Below, piece by piece: positions 34,462 to 45,238 of a DNA stretch of 64,000 bases. Both the position numbers and the translations under genes were made by a program. The number at the start of each line of letters is the position of its first letter. Position 1 is the stretch's first letter. The stretch spans positions 6,102,001 to 6,166,000 of the forward strand of contig JARFJB010001278.1 of the NCBI GenBank assembly GCA_036346205.1, written 5' to 3'. Below the pieces are notes generated by a model, which was not told the DNA's origin, searched no databases, and saw nothing but the letters and a program-made list of their open reading frames with translations. The DNA is from Vesta saturnalis (taxonomy: Eukaryota; Arthropoda; Insecta; Coleoptera; Lampyridae).

Positions 34462-35104
34462 GAAGAAAATCTCCGTTTAAATAGGTTTTGGCATCTTATA
34501 ATTAAAAAAGAGCATAATGATACGCCTTGATTTTAATTTGTTTTCAACTTTTGGTATGTCTAGGTTTTTTGCTGTGTTTTTCCTAGACCTTGAAGGAAAT
34601 GCTTTACCAATTATATGTTAAATTACCACAGCACTATAATTTAACATAAGTAGTTGAAATTAAATTGAAATTAAAAATTACAAAGAACGTTCTGCATTGT
34701 GCTTTTCATTGTTAATAACACTTCCAGTTATTGATAAAGATATCTCTTTGTTATATTTAACTGGGTTATTTTATTTAATGTAATGTTTGGATTTGTGAAT
34801 GCTTCTATCATTTTAAAATTGAAGTTTTTCACAACTTTACACTTACATCATAACTCGATTAAATTTTGTTAAATGTGTTTTTTGGCTGGCAAATTTCATT
34901 GTTAGCTTTCGTCGTAGAGAGTGTTCTGGTTTGTCATCTTTGAGGCAGTTTAATAATATTTAATTTTATGACCTAGTTATTCTTTACTAAAAAATTTTAG
35001 AGTTGGCTTTATGTTTCCCAAACTGTTATACTAATAGCAGGCTTATGTTTATGTTTTAATTTTTCAAATTTGGCAAAATTGTTTACTACATCTTTAACAA
35101 TTTT

Positions 35105-35160
35105 TAACAAACATTACTACTGACGAAGATAACTGTAAGTGTTATCGAAACGTTTAGATT
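35105..35160 (+). ncRNA. hammerhead ribozyme core, PLE 2 right arm
   Basis: CTGACGA (35120-35126), then a perfect 6-bp stem II GATAAC-TGTAAGT-GTTATC, then GAAAC (35147-35151). This is the best hammerhead core in the window. It lies 65 bases from the element's end. Helix III must be very short, as reported for PLE hammerheads, which are thought to act as dimers. Confidence 0.82.
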
Positions 35161-35439
35161 GTATAATTTAAAGTACACCATTAAAAAATACCAAAAAAGA
35201 TAAGTATTTTATTATGAGTGTTAATGGTGAAAGTTTACATTTTCATAAATACTGTTCAGTTTATTACAACCCAATATTATTTATATTCCACTTACTAAAA
35301 TTTATAATGCTTATATACGAATAATTGTTTCCGTCTGACCTTAAAGTGTCCAAAAAAATACTGATTTATAAAAGATAAAGAAATAAAGACAATTTAATAA
35401 ATTACCCTCCGCTATCTATCTATCTATCCCCCTTACTTT

Positions 35440-36440
35440 TTTTTAAATTTTTGAAAAAGTATTAAAAATACAAATTATGGTTACAAAGTAATAAACTCTA
35501 TCTAGCAGCCAATTTAGTTTTTGTAGTGGTAAATCTAGTAGTAGTGCAATTCTAAAGTTTTCAAATTTTAACTCTAAGTATTGTTTTATAAACTTTTTAG
35601 ATTTATCAAAGCATTTGATTGTGTCAGCTATATGATATTAATTAATAAATTTAGCAAATGTAATATTAGTACTAAATAGTATCGTTGACTGAAAACTTTC
35701 AATGATAGTATACGATCGTGGAAATCGCAGGTAACTGATCAACACCAATATGTTGTTTATACTTATTCCCAGACTAATGAAATACATCCAAGTGTATCTC
35801 AAGGATCGGTACTTGGTCCAATAGTCTTTTTATTTTGTTTTAATGATATTTGTTATAGAACACCACAATATTACATTGTATGCAGATGAAAACATTATTA
35901 CATGTTGGTGATCATGTACATGCATTAGAATCAAGTGTGATAAATTGTTCAAAAAAAAATTTATCAATGGCTTGTTGACAACAAACTGATTTAAACATTT
36001 TTATTCACGCGATAATGTAATTCTAGACTGGGTAACCCAAATAAAACTAATGCGTGCATGACTAAACTTTTAAAAATACAGCGACGTGCAAATAAAATAA
36101 TTAGTAATTTAGAATAAGGAAGGTGTTACAAAGATAAATTCTTCAGTATGGGTGTTTTAACACTTCCCAGCGTTTATATCTTAAATTATGTTTTACTGAT
36201 AAAAGATAATAATCTTAACTGTAATTCGCTTTGTGATATACATAATTATAATACAAGAAAAAAAAAGATAAATCGTTTCGCCTTTCGACCTCGCAAAATA
36301 GCAGTAACTAAATATGCGATAAAAATCTTTAATAAATTACCAATTAAGCTAAGACAGCTTGCATATAATTAATTAAAATCGCACATAATTCAATATTCAA
36401 AATATCAAGCTTCTGTTGAAGAATTTCTAGAACAAAACCC
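35440..36440 (+). pseudogene. LINE reverse transcriptase remnant
   Basis: Shifting plus-strand frames read LSSSQFSFCSGKSSSSAILK, NFLDLSKHFDCVSYMILINK (RT motif with catalytic Asp), IHPSVSQGSVLGPIVFLFCF (the QGSVLGP box) and, later, MGVLTLPSVYILNYVL and HNYNTRKKKINRFAF..IKIFNKLPIKLRQL, the C-terminal region of Jockey/CR1-type LINE polymerases. The YADD box is reduced to YIVCR. Endonuclease and 5' part are missing, as is typical of 5'-truncated LINE copies. Confidence 0.8.
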
Positions 36441-36829
36441 ATGCCTATGATAATGTTTTTGACTTTTAACGCGTGTCGCGTTATAGTTTTGTGTTTGTTA
36501 TTGTTACTCATACATCACTGTATGTTAAGTATGCCCTTCATCGTACTTTAAATGGACATGTGTACATACAATAACACGTTTGTGTGATTGACGTGTTTAC
36601 GATAGTTACTCTTTGTGATTATATGGATAGTTACTCAATTAACAAACAAATTAACTATTGTTACAACTTTCTCACCTAAGGCATACTTACTTTAGTCAGT
36701 CCAAAAATTCAAAATTGATCTGAGACGGGAAACATCTGCTTCCAAGAATAATCTCGGAGTTGAAATAGTGGGTATGCGCGTGGGCGATGGTGCAGGTGTT
36801 GGTGTGGACATGAGCGTAGGCATGGGTGT

Positions 36830-37095
36830 GGTTGTGAGTGTAGGTGTGGGTGTGGGCACGTGCGTGCGCATGTGAGTGTGAGTGAGCGCGAGTGGTTGTA
36901 AGTGAGTGTGTTTGAGTGTGAGTGTGAGTGTGAGTGTGAGTGTGAGTGTGAGTGTGAGTGTGAAGATGAGTGTGAGTGTGAGAGTGAGAGTGAGTGTGAG
37001 TGTGAGTGTGAGTGTGAGTGTGAGTGTGAGTGTGAGTGTGAGTGTGAGAATGTGTGTGCGTGTGTGTGGGTGTGTGGTGTGTGTATGCGTGCGTG

Positions 37096-37128
<33 letters not shown>

Positions 37129-37232
37129 GTGCGTATGCGTGTGCGTGTGAGTGTGAGTGTGAGTGTGCGTGTGCGTGTGCCTGTGCGTGTGCGTGTACGT
37201 GTGCGTGTGTGAGTGCGTGTGCGTATGCGTGT
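36830..37232. repeat. (GTGAGT)n and (GTGCGT)n block, unit 1
   Basis: Hexanucleotide arrays, first GTGAGT then GTGCGT. Long open frames here (Cys-Val, Ser-Val, His-Thr repeats) are artefacts. Confidence 0.95.
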
Positions 37233-37389
37233 GCGTGTGCGATAGTTACTCAATTAACAAACAAATTAACTATTGTTACAACTTTCTCACCTAAGGCATA
37301 CTTACTTTAATCAGTCAAAAAATTCAAAATTGTGAGACGGGAAACATCTGCTTCCAAGAATAATCTCGGAGTTTAAAATAGTGGGTATG

Positions 37390-37732
37390 CGCATGGGCGA
37401 TGGTGCAGGTGTTGGTGTGGACGTGAGCGTAGGCATGGGTGTGGTTGTGAGTGTAGGTGTGGGCACGTGCGTGCGCATGTGAGTGTGAGTGAGCGCGAGT
37501 GGTTGTAAGTGAGTGTGTGTGAGTGTGAGTGTGAGGGGGAGTGTGAGTGTGAGTGTGAGTATGAGTGTGAGTGTGAAGATGGGTGTGAGTGTGAGAGTGA
37601 GAGTGAGTGTGAGTGTGAGTGTGAGTGTGAGTGTGAGTGTGAGGTGAGTGTGAGTGTGTGTGTGTGAGTGTGAGTGTGAGTGTTAGTGTGAGAGTGAGTG
37701 TGAGTGTGTGTGAGCGTGTGTGTGTGTGTGTG

Positions 37733-37766
<34 letters not shown>

Positions 37767-38070
37767 TGTGTGTGTGTATGCGTGCGTGTGTGTGCGTGTG
37801 CGTGTGCGTATGCGTGTGCGTGTGAGTGTGAGTGTGCGTGTGCGTGTGCGTGTGCCTGTGCGTGTGCGTGTACGTGTGCGTCTACGTGTGCGTGTGCGTG
37901 TGCGTGTGCGAGTGCGTGTGCGTGTGCGTGTGCGTGTGCGTGTGCGTATGTGTGTTTGTGCGCGCGTGCGCGCATGCGTGTGTCTGTTACCTGAGTGCGT
38001 GCATTAATGCGTGTGTGGGTATGTTGGTGAGTATTTGTGTGCGTACGTGTACGCGCGTGTGTGCGTGTAT
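37390..38070. repeat. (GTGAGT)n/(GT)n/(GTGCGT)n block, unit 2
   Basis: Same composition and order as unit 1. It is followed by (ATT)n at about 38071-38150. Confidence 0.95.
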
Positions 38071-38090
38071 ATTATTATTATTATTATTAC

Positions 38091-38127
<37 letters not shown>

Positions 38128-38529
38128 GTTATTATTATCATTATTTATTAATAACATTGGTTACATTACAGTTATAGAATTAACATTTTTCATTATCACA
38201 GATATTTTGTGTGGATAAAATGGTATTGTTCACATCACAAATATGTTTCACTACGTACTAAATCCTTAATGTTTTTATAAGCTACACTTCTATGTCAATT
38301 TTTATAAATATTTCGTTATTTGCTATACTACATAAGACTCCTCGTATACCCCATTTTGTTATAAACTTATCAACACAGTTGTTATTTAAGTTCCACTGAT
38401 ATTCTGTAACTATTGTTACAACTTTCTCACCTAAAGGCATACTTACTTTAGTCAGTCAAAAAATTCAAAATTGATCTGAGACGGGAAACATCTGTTTCCA
38501 AGAATAATCTCGGAGTTTAAAATAGTGGG

Positions 38530-38911
38530 TATACGAGTGGGCGATGGTGCAGGTGTTGGTGTGGACGTGAGCGTAGGCATGGGTGTGGATGTGAGTGTAG
38601 GTGTGGGTGTGGGCACGTGCGTGCGCATGTGAGTGTGAGTGAGTGCGAATGCTTGTAAGTGAGTGTGTGTGTGTGAGTGTGAGTGTGAGTGTGAAGATGA
38701 GTGTGAGTGTGAGTGTGAGTGAGTGTGAGTGTGTGAGTGTGAGTGAGTGTGAGTGTGAGTGTGAGTGTGAGTGTGAGTGTGAGTGAGTGTGAGTGAGTGT
38801 GTGTGTGAGTGTGAGTGTGAGTGTGAGTGTGAGTGTGAGTGAGTGTGAGTGTGAGTGTGAGTGGTGAGTGTGAGGAGTGTGAGTGTGAGTGTGAGGTGTG
38901 AGTGTGAGTAT

Positions 38912-38952
<41 letters not shown>

Positions 38953-39203
38953 TGCGTGTGCGTGTGCGTGTGCGTGTGCGTACGTGTGCGTGTCGTGTGC
39001 GTTTGCGTACGTGTGCGTGTGCATGTGCGGATGCGTGTGCGTGCTTGTACGTGGCGTGTGCGTGTGCGTGTGCGTGCGTGTGCGTGCGTGCGTGCGTGCG
39101 TGCGTGCGTGTGTGTGCGTGTGCGTGTGCGTGTGCGTGTGCGTGTGCGTGTGCGTGTGCGTGTGCGTGTGCGTGTGCGTGTGCGTGTGCGTGTGCGTGTG
39201 CGT

Positions 39204-39245
<42 letters not shown>

Positions 39246-39420
39246 TGTGTGCGTGTGCGTGTGCGTGTGCGTATGTGTGTGCGTGCGTGCGTGTTTCTGT
39301 GTATTTGCGCACGCGTGCGTGCGTGCGTGTGTCTGTTGCCTGGGTGCGTGCATTCATGTGTGTGTGGGTATGTTGGTGTGAATTTGTGTGTGCGTACGTG
39401 TACGTACGTGTGTGCGTGTA
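38530..39420. repeat. (GTGAGT)n/(GT)n/(GTGCGT)n block, unit 3
   Basis: The longest of the three blocks. The (GTGCGT)n part at 39110-39210 is nearly pure. Confidence 0.95.
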
Positions 39421-39678
39421 TATTATTACTATTATTATTATTTATTAATAACATTGGTTAGATAACAGTTATAGAATTAACATTTTTCATTATCGCAGAT
39501 ATTTTGTGTGGATAAAATGGTATTGTTCACACCACAAGTATGTTTCACTACGTACTAAATCTTTAATGTTTTCTTAAGCTATACTTCTACGTCAATTTTT
39601 ATAGATATTTCGTTATTTGCTATACTACATAACACTCCTACTATACCCCATTTTGTTATAAACTTATCAACACTGTTG

Positions 39679-39957
39679 TTACTTAGGTTCCACTGATATT
39701 CTGTATTTTAACCGAGTTTTATAATTCTTTAAGTATCTTGGAATTACCACGTGGTTTTTAACGTATTCGATGTGTTCTCTATATATTGTGCTAATTGCTA
39801 AAACAATTAAGTAGTTTGCTATGTTTAAGCCCCATTTGTTAAGGTCGTTTTTAAACATGCAATATAATTTTTGCTTTCTTATGGTGGATATTTTGAGGAT
39901 ACCTTTAAGTAACTGTTTATCATATTCCCATATATCCTTTGTTAAGGTACAACACAT
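39679..39957 (-). CDS. unassigned 92-codon open frame, perhaps LINE-related
   Basis: The frame reads IANYLIVLAISTIYREHIEY and RYLKNYKTRLKYRIS, resembling the basic C-terminal tails of some LINE ORF2 proteins, but the match is weak. Its C-terminal 30 codons lie in the duplicated tail shared with unit 2. It abuts a LINE 3' fragment on the other strand. I do not assign a function. Confidence 0.25.
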   Translation of the reverse strand: MCCTLTKDIWEYDKQLLKGILKISTIRKQKLYCMFKNDLNKWGLNIANYLIVLAISTIYREHIEYVKNHVVIPRYLKNYKTRLKYRISVEPK

Positions 39958-40320
39958 ATTTATATGCCACGCGTGTCCTTCTTCTTTGCACGTTATTACA
40001 ACGGCTATTGTGTTGCTGAATTATATTCTTTGATACCATCATCTCGGGCTATCTTTGCGAGAAACACTCGGTTCGCTCATTCACATCATCTGTATGCAGT
40101 ACAAATCTCCACTTGTTGTACCAAACGGCGCAATCCACATGTTTCTACACGGCTTCTAAACTCTGGAATGATCTCCCTAGTTCCTGCTTTAAGGTAGCTG
40201 TTCATAGACATCTATTGGCAATTGATTATCTCTCTATCCATCCTCCTAAGTGTTCCTGAGTGCTTTAACACGATAGGCCAAATTTAGCCTGTTTAGGTCC
40301 ATAATCACAAAAAAAAAACG
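39958..40320 (+). pseudogene. LINE 3' end with poly(A)
   Basis: The plus strand reads RVSFFFARYYNGYCVAELYS, LIPSSRAIFARNTRFAHSHH and, after frameshifts, KLWNDLP and VHRHLLAIDYL. This is the C-terminal part of a LINE ORF2 as found in many insect Jockey/CR1-like copies. A run of ten A residues at about 40309 probably is the element tail. 5'-truncated. Confidence 0.75.
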
Positions 40321-40745
40321 ATATGCATCTTTGGTCACCGCTTACTTTTATTTTTTCCAAAAAAATCATGCTGGTCTATTTTTGGCAAATCTCCATACGA
40401 TTACTCCGTCACTTCCTAGTCACTTGCCCAGATTGCTAGCAAAGGAGACCCACACACACACTTACACTGTGGAGTTTGGAGGGTAGTTGCCCGACGTTCC
40501 ATTGACCGCCGGAGATCCTCTTGTTTAGTTTAACGGGTGGTTGCCCAGATTGCTAACAAAGGAGATCCACCTATACAAATTTACACTAACACTAACACTA
40601 AAAACACCTCGACAAACGTACCCGCAACCGCGGAGGACCTGTAATTAAAACCTCGTCGGAAGATTAAGCCGAACGCCTAGTTAACCCCGTTAATCCAGTA
40701 AGATAGAAACATAACCGCAAAAACTAGACGTGTTCATCAGTATTA
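40321..40745. repeat. spacer with a ~118 bp spaced direct repeat
   Basis: TGCCCAGATTGCTAGCAAAG at about 40425 recurs with one change at about 40543, each followed by GAGA(C/T)CCAC. No gene recognised. It could be an unclassified short element. Confidence 0.5.
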
Positions 40746-40749
40746 AATT

Positions 40750-40917
40750 ATCGCGTGTGCGTGTTCGTTTGCGTGTGAGTTGCGCGTGTGTGTGTGTATG
40801 TGTGTGTATGTGTGTGTATGTGTGTGTGTGTGTGTGTGTGTGCGTGCGTGTGTGCGTGTGTTGTGTGTGTGTGTGTGTGTGGGTATGTGTGCGTGCGTGC
40901 GTGTGTGCGTGTGTTTG

Positions 40918-40969
<52 letters not shown>

Positions 40970-40972
40970 TGC
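40750..40972. repeat. (GT)n microsatellite with TATG, GTGC variants
   Basis: About 220 bases of imperfect GT repeat. Open frames on both strands are artefacts. Confidence 0.95.
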
Positions 40973-40989
40973 TTTCGGGCGCGATATCT

Positions 40990-41790
40990 AAGGAATTCCA
41001 AAAGAAAATGCACACAGATTTCCTACACATATATGCTTGAACTAAATGTGTAGACCCTAGTGATTTTTGGTGGTGATCTATCTACGTGGTGAGGATTAAC
41101 AGGCGCAAATGTGATTTTGTTTCGGCCGTAATAACTCAAAATTGAAAGTCAATTTTATTCAAACAACATAACTGTTAACCTAAGTCTCTAAACTTCGCTT
41201 GTTATTTCGGTATGCAGAGTAAGGAGTCAGAGGGACGGATTTGATTTTTATTTCGGCCAGAATAACTCAAAAACTTGAATTGTGATTGTATTCAAACTTG
41301 ACTTGTTTAGATTCCTGTGAAATTTAAATGGAGATCTGTGTGGCGTTACAAATAGCATCAATTCCAAATTACTAATTTGGAATACACAATAATGGTTTTG
41401 GGAATGGTATCTCATAATGCGCACAAATTAGAAAAGTTTGGTTACCATTAAATATCATGAAACACATCTAACAGTTGATTGTACTAGCTCATTTGATATA
41501 CCGGGAGGTACAATGGCTTAGGACATACTTTAAATTTAATGGGAGTTAATCTTTTGGCAGTAATATGCATTTTTAAAGGGCTTTGTATGACGAGGCTGTC
41601 TGCTGAATTTAAATTATTTGTAGCAAACCATTTTATGGTTATTTGCAAAAGAGTGTTATGATAAATTTAAATACGGATCTATTACTGCCAATAAAATATA
41701 AATATTGAGTGATTATTAAAATTAGTTTTACACGATACAATTGATGCTTTAAAACTTGCCGAAACCACAGCGGTACGATACCTAGAAACA
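40990..41790. other. possible 5' end region of the DD41D-like element
   Basis: Contains two direct copies of TTTCGGCC(G/A)(T/G)AATAACTCAAAA, at about 41121 and 41255. Such subterminal repeats are common in transposons, but a matching right end was not found. No gene. Confidence 0.35.
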
Positions 41791-41799
41791 ATAATTAGA

Positions 41800-42810
41800 A
41801 ATTAGAAATGCCAGTAAAATAGGGCATTAAGATAGAATTGAAGTTGTTCCCATTGTTGGAGAAAATTATAAAACATGTAGGGAAGTAGCAGAAATTTTTA
41901 ATAATCGACACCCCGATAAAATAATACATTTCAGAACTGACAGATGCATAATAAATAAATTCAAGTGTTATGGAAGTTTTGAAAACAAATTTAGAAAGAA
42001 ATATCGGAGATGGGTTCGAAATGACGATATTGAAATTGATGTGATGTTGTCGGTCGTGGAAAATCCAAAATATTCATTTTATTGAATGTAGGTAAAACTA
42101 CAGTTGCACGAATTTTACAGTCAAATACATTTAAGCCATACAAACCCCAATTTATACATACTTTAAAAGAAGGAGATGTTCTACGAAGGTTCGAGTTTTG
42201 AGCCCGTATCCGAGGAGAATCGGAAGATAACAGGTTTATGACACGACAAGCACTGTTCTCTGACGAAGCAAAGTTTACGTCTAGTGGTACAGTAAGTACC
42301 AAAAATTGTAGATGGTGGCACGATGTTAATCTCAATTTCCATGTCCAAACCAGAGATCAATATTCATTTAAAATTAATGTATGGTGTGGCATTTCCAAAC
42401 ACAGAATTGTGGGATCATTCTTTTTTCGAGATAACATGAATGTAGAAAGATACCGACAATTTTTAAATAATCAGTTGCCTGAGTTTCATGATGAACTACC
42501 ACTAAATGAACCAGGGAAAAAATTTGATACCAACAGGATGGAGCACCATGTCACTGTAACAGAACTATTCGGGATTTTCTCGTCCACACTTTTAACGTTA
42601 AAGTGATTCGGAGCTACGTGGAGTTTCTTAGGCTTCCAAGGTCGCCGGATATTACCCCTCTAGAGTTTTTTTTTGGGTTACTTAAAAAGAAAGGTATACC
42701 TCCAGAGGCCATATCAAGTCATGCAGTTTTTATCAAGAATATTTTTTTTGTGAAATGTAAGATAAACTTTGTTTCTGTTGGTATAAAACTTTTTGGGACA
42801 CATGTATATG
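41800..42810 (+). pseudogene. DD41D-group transposase remnant with Glu at third position
   Basis: The N-terminal part reads VGENYKTCREVAEIFNNRHP, then TDRCIINKFKCYGSFENKFR and VMLSVVENPKYS (helix-turn-helix region). After decay, ALFSDEAKFTSSGTVSTKN gives the first catalytic Asp, FKINVWCGISKHRIVGSFFF follows, and a frame switch near 42535 gives DGAPCHCNRTIRDFLV and RSPDITPLEFFFGLLKKK. Spacing between the second Asp and the third acidic residue is 41, but the residue is Glu, where the other three well-read copies have Asp. Several frameshifts; TIRs not identified. Confidence 0.78.
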
Positions 42811-42819
42811 TAGGTTGAA

Positions 42820-43225
42820 TAGTAAAAAATCCAAATCCGTGTGAAAAACATGGTAAATGCACATTTTAATTTCTATTTAAATAATGTGACAGGTTTATTA
42901 GGTTTAATTCCAAGAAACATAAGAAAGCTATGTAAAATGGAATTCTACTTAAAAAACATGCTTGACATTTTCGTATAAAGTTGATGGTTATTCAAATGTC
43001 GCGAAAATTTGAACGTATCCTTAAATTCCATATCAGGATTTTTTTGGCATCAAATCAGCTGTGCATCAAGATATTGCATAGAATATAATTAATTTATACT
43101 GTTATAATCTATAGTTACTATTTCTATATTTTTAAAATATCCAAATATTTCAGGTGTGTTTGATAAAACCAAAAACTGTGCTTAATAAACCAACGTCTCC
43201 GCAGTTGATCTATTTACTTCAAACT
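42820..43225. repeat. dispersed repeat leading into CA-rich tract
   Basis: Positions 43020-43140 resemble 20930-21060: ATTCCA(T/C)AT, a TTTTTTGGC-like stretch, TAGAA(T/C)ATAATTAAT, then TTTTTAAAATATCC. Both run into CA/CACG repeats within 100 bases. Confidence 0.5.
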
Positions 43226-43226
43226 C

Positions 43227-43364
43227 ATACACACACGCACGCACGCACGCACGCACGCACACACGCGCACACGCGCACACGCACACCCACACGCACACGC
43301 ACACGCACACGCACACGCACACGCATACACACACACTCACACACATGCACACATGCACACGCAC

Positions 43365-43396
<32 letters not shown>

Positions 43397-44070
43397 CCAC
43401 ACGCACACGCACACGCACACGCACACGCACAGCACAGCACACCACATCACACACACACACACACACCACACCACACACACGCACACACGCACACACGCAC
43501 ACACGACACAGCTACACACGCACACGCACACGCACACACATCACGCACACACGCAACGCACCACACACACGACACACACGCAACACGACACACAATCACA
43601 CGACACACGCACAGACCACGCACTCACGCACACACTCAGGCACGCACAAATACCCACGCACCCCACACGCACACACGACCACACACACACCACGCACACA
43701 CGCACATACGCACACATCACACCAGCACACGCACACACGCACACACACGCACACACCAGGCACGCACACAATACCACACGCACACGCACACGCACACGAC
43801 ACGCACACACACACACACCATACGCACACACACACGCACACCATACACACACCACATCACACCAACACACACACACACACACACACACACACTACACACG
43901 ACACACACACATGCACAGCAGCACAGCCACACCACAAGCACACGCACACGCACACCACACGCGCACACAGTCACACACCACACACACTCGCACGCACACG
44001 CATACACGCACATACACGCACATACACACATAGACGCATGCGGGCACGTGCACACACTCATACGCACACG
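43227..44070. repeat. CA-rich microsatellite, 0.84 kb
   Basis: A long degenerate array of CACA, CACGCA and CACACG units with many ACC interruptions. Long Thr-His frames on the plus strand and Cys-Val frames on the minus strand are by-products. Confidence 0.95.
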
Positions 44071-44985
44071 TTTGAAGGTAAAAATTAAGATAATGAGGAT
44101 ATTTTAAGCTCTTATCTATCACCAAGATTTATTTTAATTAGACTTAGGTATTCATGGTTAAGCTAGCTGAACAGCAATTATTTTGAAAAGTGAATTAAAT
44201 GTGAACAACATTCTTACATCAGACGTTTGGCACCTGGTATACTAATATTATTCCTACATCCTCAAAAAGGGTATTAAAGGTGCTATAGCTTGGTTCTATA
44301 TGGATTTTTCTAAAACCTAGGCATTTTTCTTGTTTTTAATTTGCAAACATTAAAGTTTGAGCGTAAGCGTTGTGAGATATTTTTTAATTTTGAAATTTTT
44401 GCTTTCAACTCCCTGATTAAATCCTCACAACTACAAGCAATTCCAAGAAATGCTTCACCCTCGTCATATTACAGTCATTTTGGTGGTTGTTACTATACTA
44501 CGCGAAATTTCTAGGAAAGAAACGGTCCAAAATTTGCCAGAAAATCCCGTAACAACAAGAAAATGTTGTGACTAGCAAATTCCGCCGAACAACTCGTTTA
44601 GATAACCCCAATTTATAGCACAGCACCGATTAATGCCCTGTACATGACATCGAATTGCATAAACTATTAATGAACGACGTGTCATTTTCATATACCACAC
44701 ATGAGATTCGCGGGTGTTAAAATACAATAATGGTTGACTGTGTATTTACAAAAAGTACTTCGGGGCTCAAATAAAGTAGCTTCTAAGGCTTATTCTTTAG
44801 CCTCCCAAAACCTGTCGGCAGTTAAATTATCTTTCAGGTTGATAGTTGTATATGTTATAATCGAAACTGGCTGCCGATATTTGGTTGCCCAATTCCTGTA
44901 AAGACAAGCTACAGAGTGATTGATACCAAGGTGTAAAATAAACTAAAGAAATTTTGTGGATTTACTTGTTTATGCATAGCTTGGT
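44071..44985. other. spacer, no gene recognised
   Basis: No supported feature. Confidence 0.4.
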
Positions 44986-44989
44986 GTAA

Positions 44990-45211
44990 TGTGGAAGTTT
45001 TTTAAAGGGCGCGAAGGTACATTGTTGGGACATATTAAACCTTCTGAATAGATTCTTTGTTCAAAGCACATTAATTGCTTCTAAAACGTCGAACCAAAAA
45101 ATCTTTAGGAACTATCAGATTCAATTGCAGTTAGAACCAAACGAGCTACAGCTTACCCCTTTAAAGAATGATGAAGCTTTGAAGAAGTATTTAAAGATAT
45201 TGGAAATTTAA
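44990..45211 (+). CDS. possible terminal exon of an unidentified gene, convergent with PSMB5
   Basis: The plus strand is open from 44990 to a TAA at 45209-45211. It includes IASKTSNQKIFRNYQIQLQL and EPNELQLTPLKNDEALKKYL, ending KILEI. The composition (balanced Leu, Lys, Asn, Gln) looks like real protein in an AT-rich area, and a TTTTTTAAAG acceptor-like stretch precedes it. Its stop lies 28 bases from the end of the PSMB5 coding region on the other strand. I do not recognise the protein. A chance frame of 73 codons is possible. Confidence 0.3.
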   Translation, partial: CGSFLKGAKVHCWDILNLLNRFFVQSTLIASKTSNQKIFRNYQIQLQLEPNELQLTPLKNDEALKKYLKILEI

Positions 45212-45214
45212 ACT

Positions 45215-45220
45215 TTTATT
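45215..45220 (-). terminator. PSMB5 polyadenylation signal
   Basis: AATAAA on the minus strand 19 bases beyond the PSMB5 stop codon. Confidence 0.65.
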
Positions 45221-45238
45221 ATAAAAAAAGGGAAATTA

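Larger units (their letters stand above)
33598..35216 (+). mobile_element. Penelope-like element 2, right arm of palindrome 2
   Basis: This is the duplicated part of the plus-strand copy. The full plus-strand copy begins earlier, near 32940, and supplies the RT N-terminal half that the left arm lacks. The outer end (TATTTTATTATG at 35216) mirrors the start of the left arm (CATAATAAAATA at 31305). The sequence ATAAATACTGTTCA occurs directly before the left arm (31293-31306) and again at about 35248-35261, possibly a target duplication. Confidence 0.88.
36625..39700. repeat. threefold tandem duplication, 0.6-1.3 kb units rich in hexanucleotide repeats
   Basis: Three units start with the same 60-100 bases (TTGTTACAACTTTCTCACCT...) at about 36625, 37242 and 38407. 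Each continues through GGGAAACATCTGCTTCCAAG and GGGTATGCGC into GTGGGT, (GTGAGT)n, (GT)n and (GTGCGT)n blocks. Units 2 and 3 then share an (ATT)n run and a 270-base AT-rich tail ending CCACTGATATTCTGTA; unit 1 lacks that tail. The tandem copies differ mainly in hexanucleotide number. Confidence 0.9.

Noticed and set aside
36696..39454. Open frames of up to 329 codons made of His-Thr, Arg-Thr, Cys-Val and Arg-Val repeats
   Set aside because: They are translations of GTGAGT/GTGCGT/GT repeats, open in several frames on both strands with the same length. No normal protein sequence is attached.
43154..44107. A 317-codon Thr/His-rich frame and its neighbours
   Set aside because: CA-rich microsatellite; the only non-repetitive codons are at its edges.
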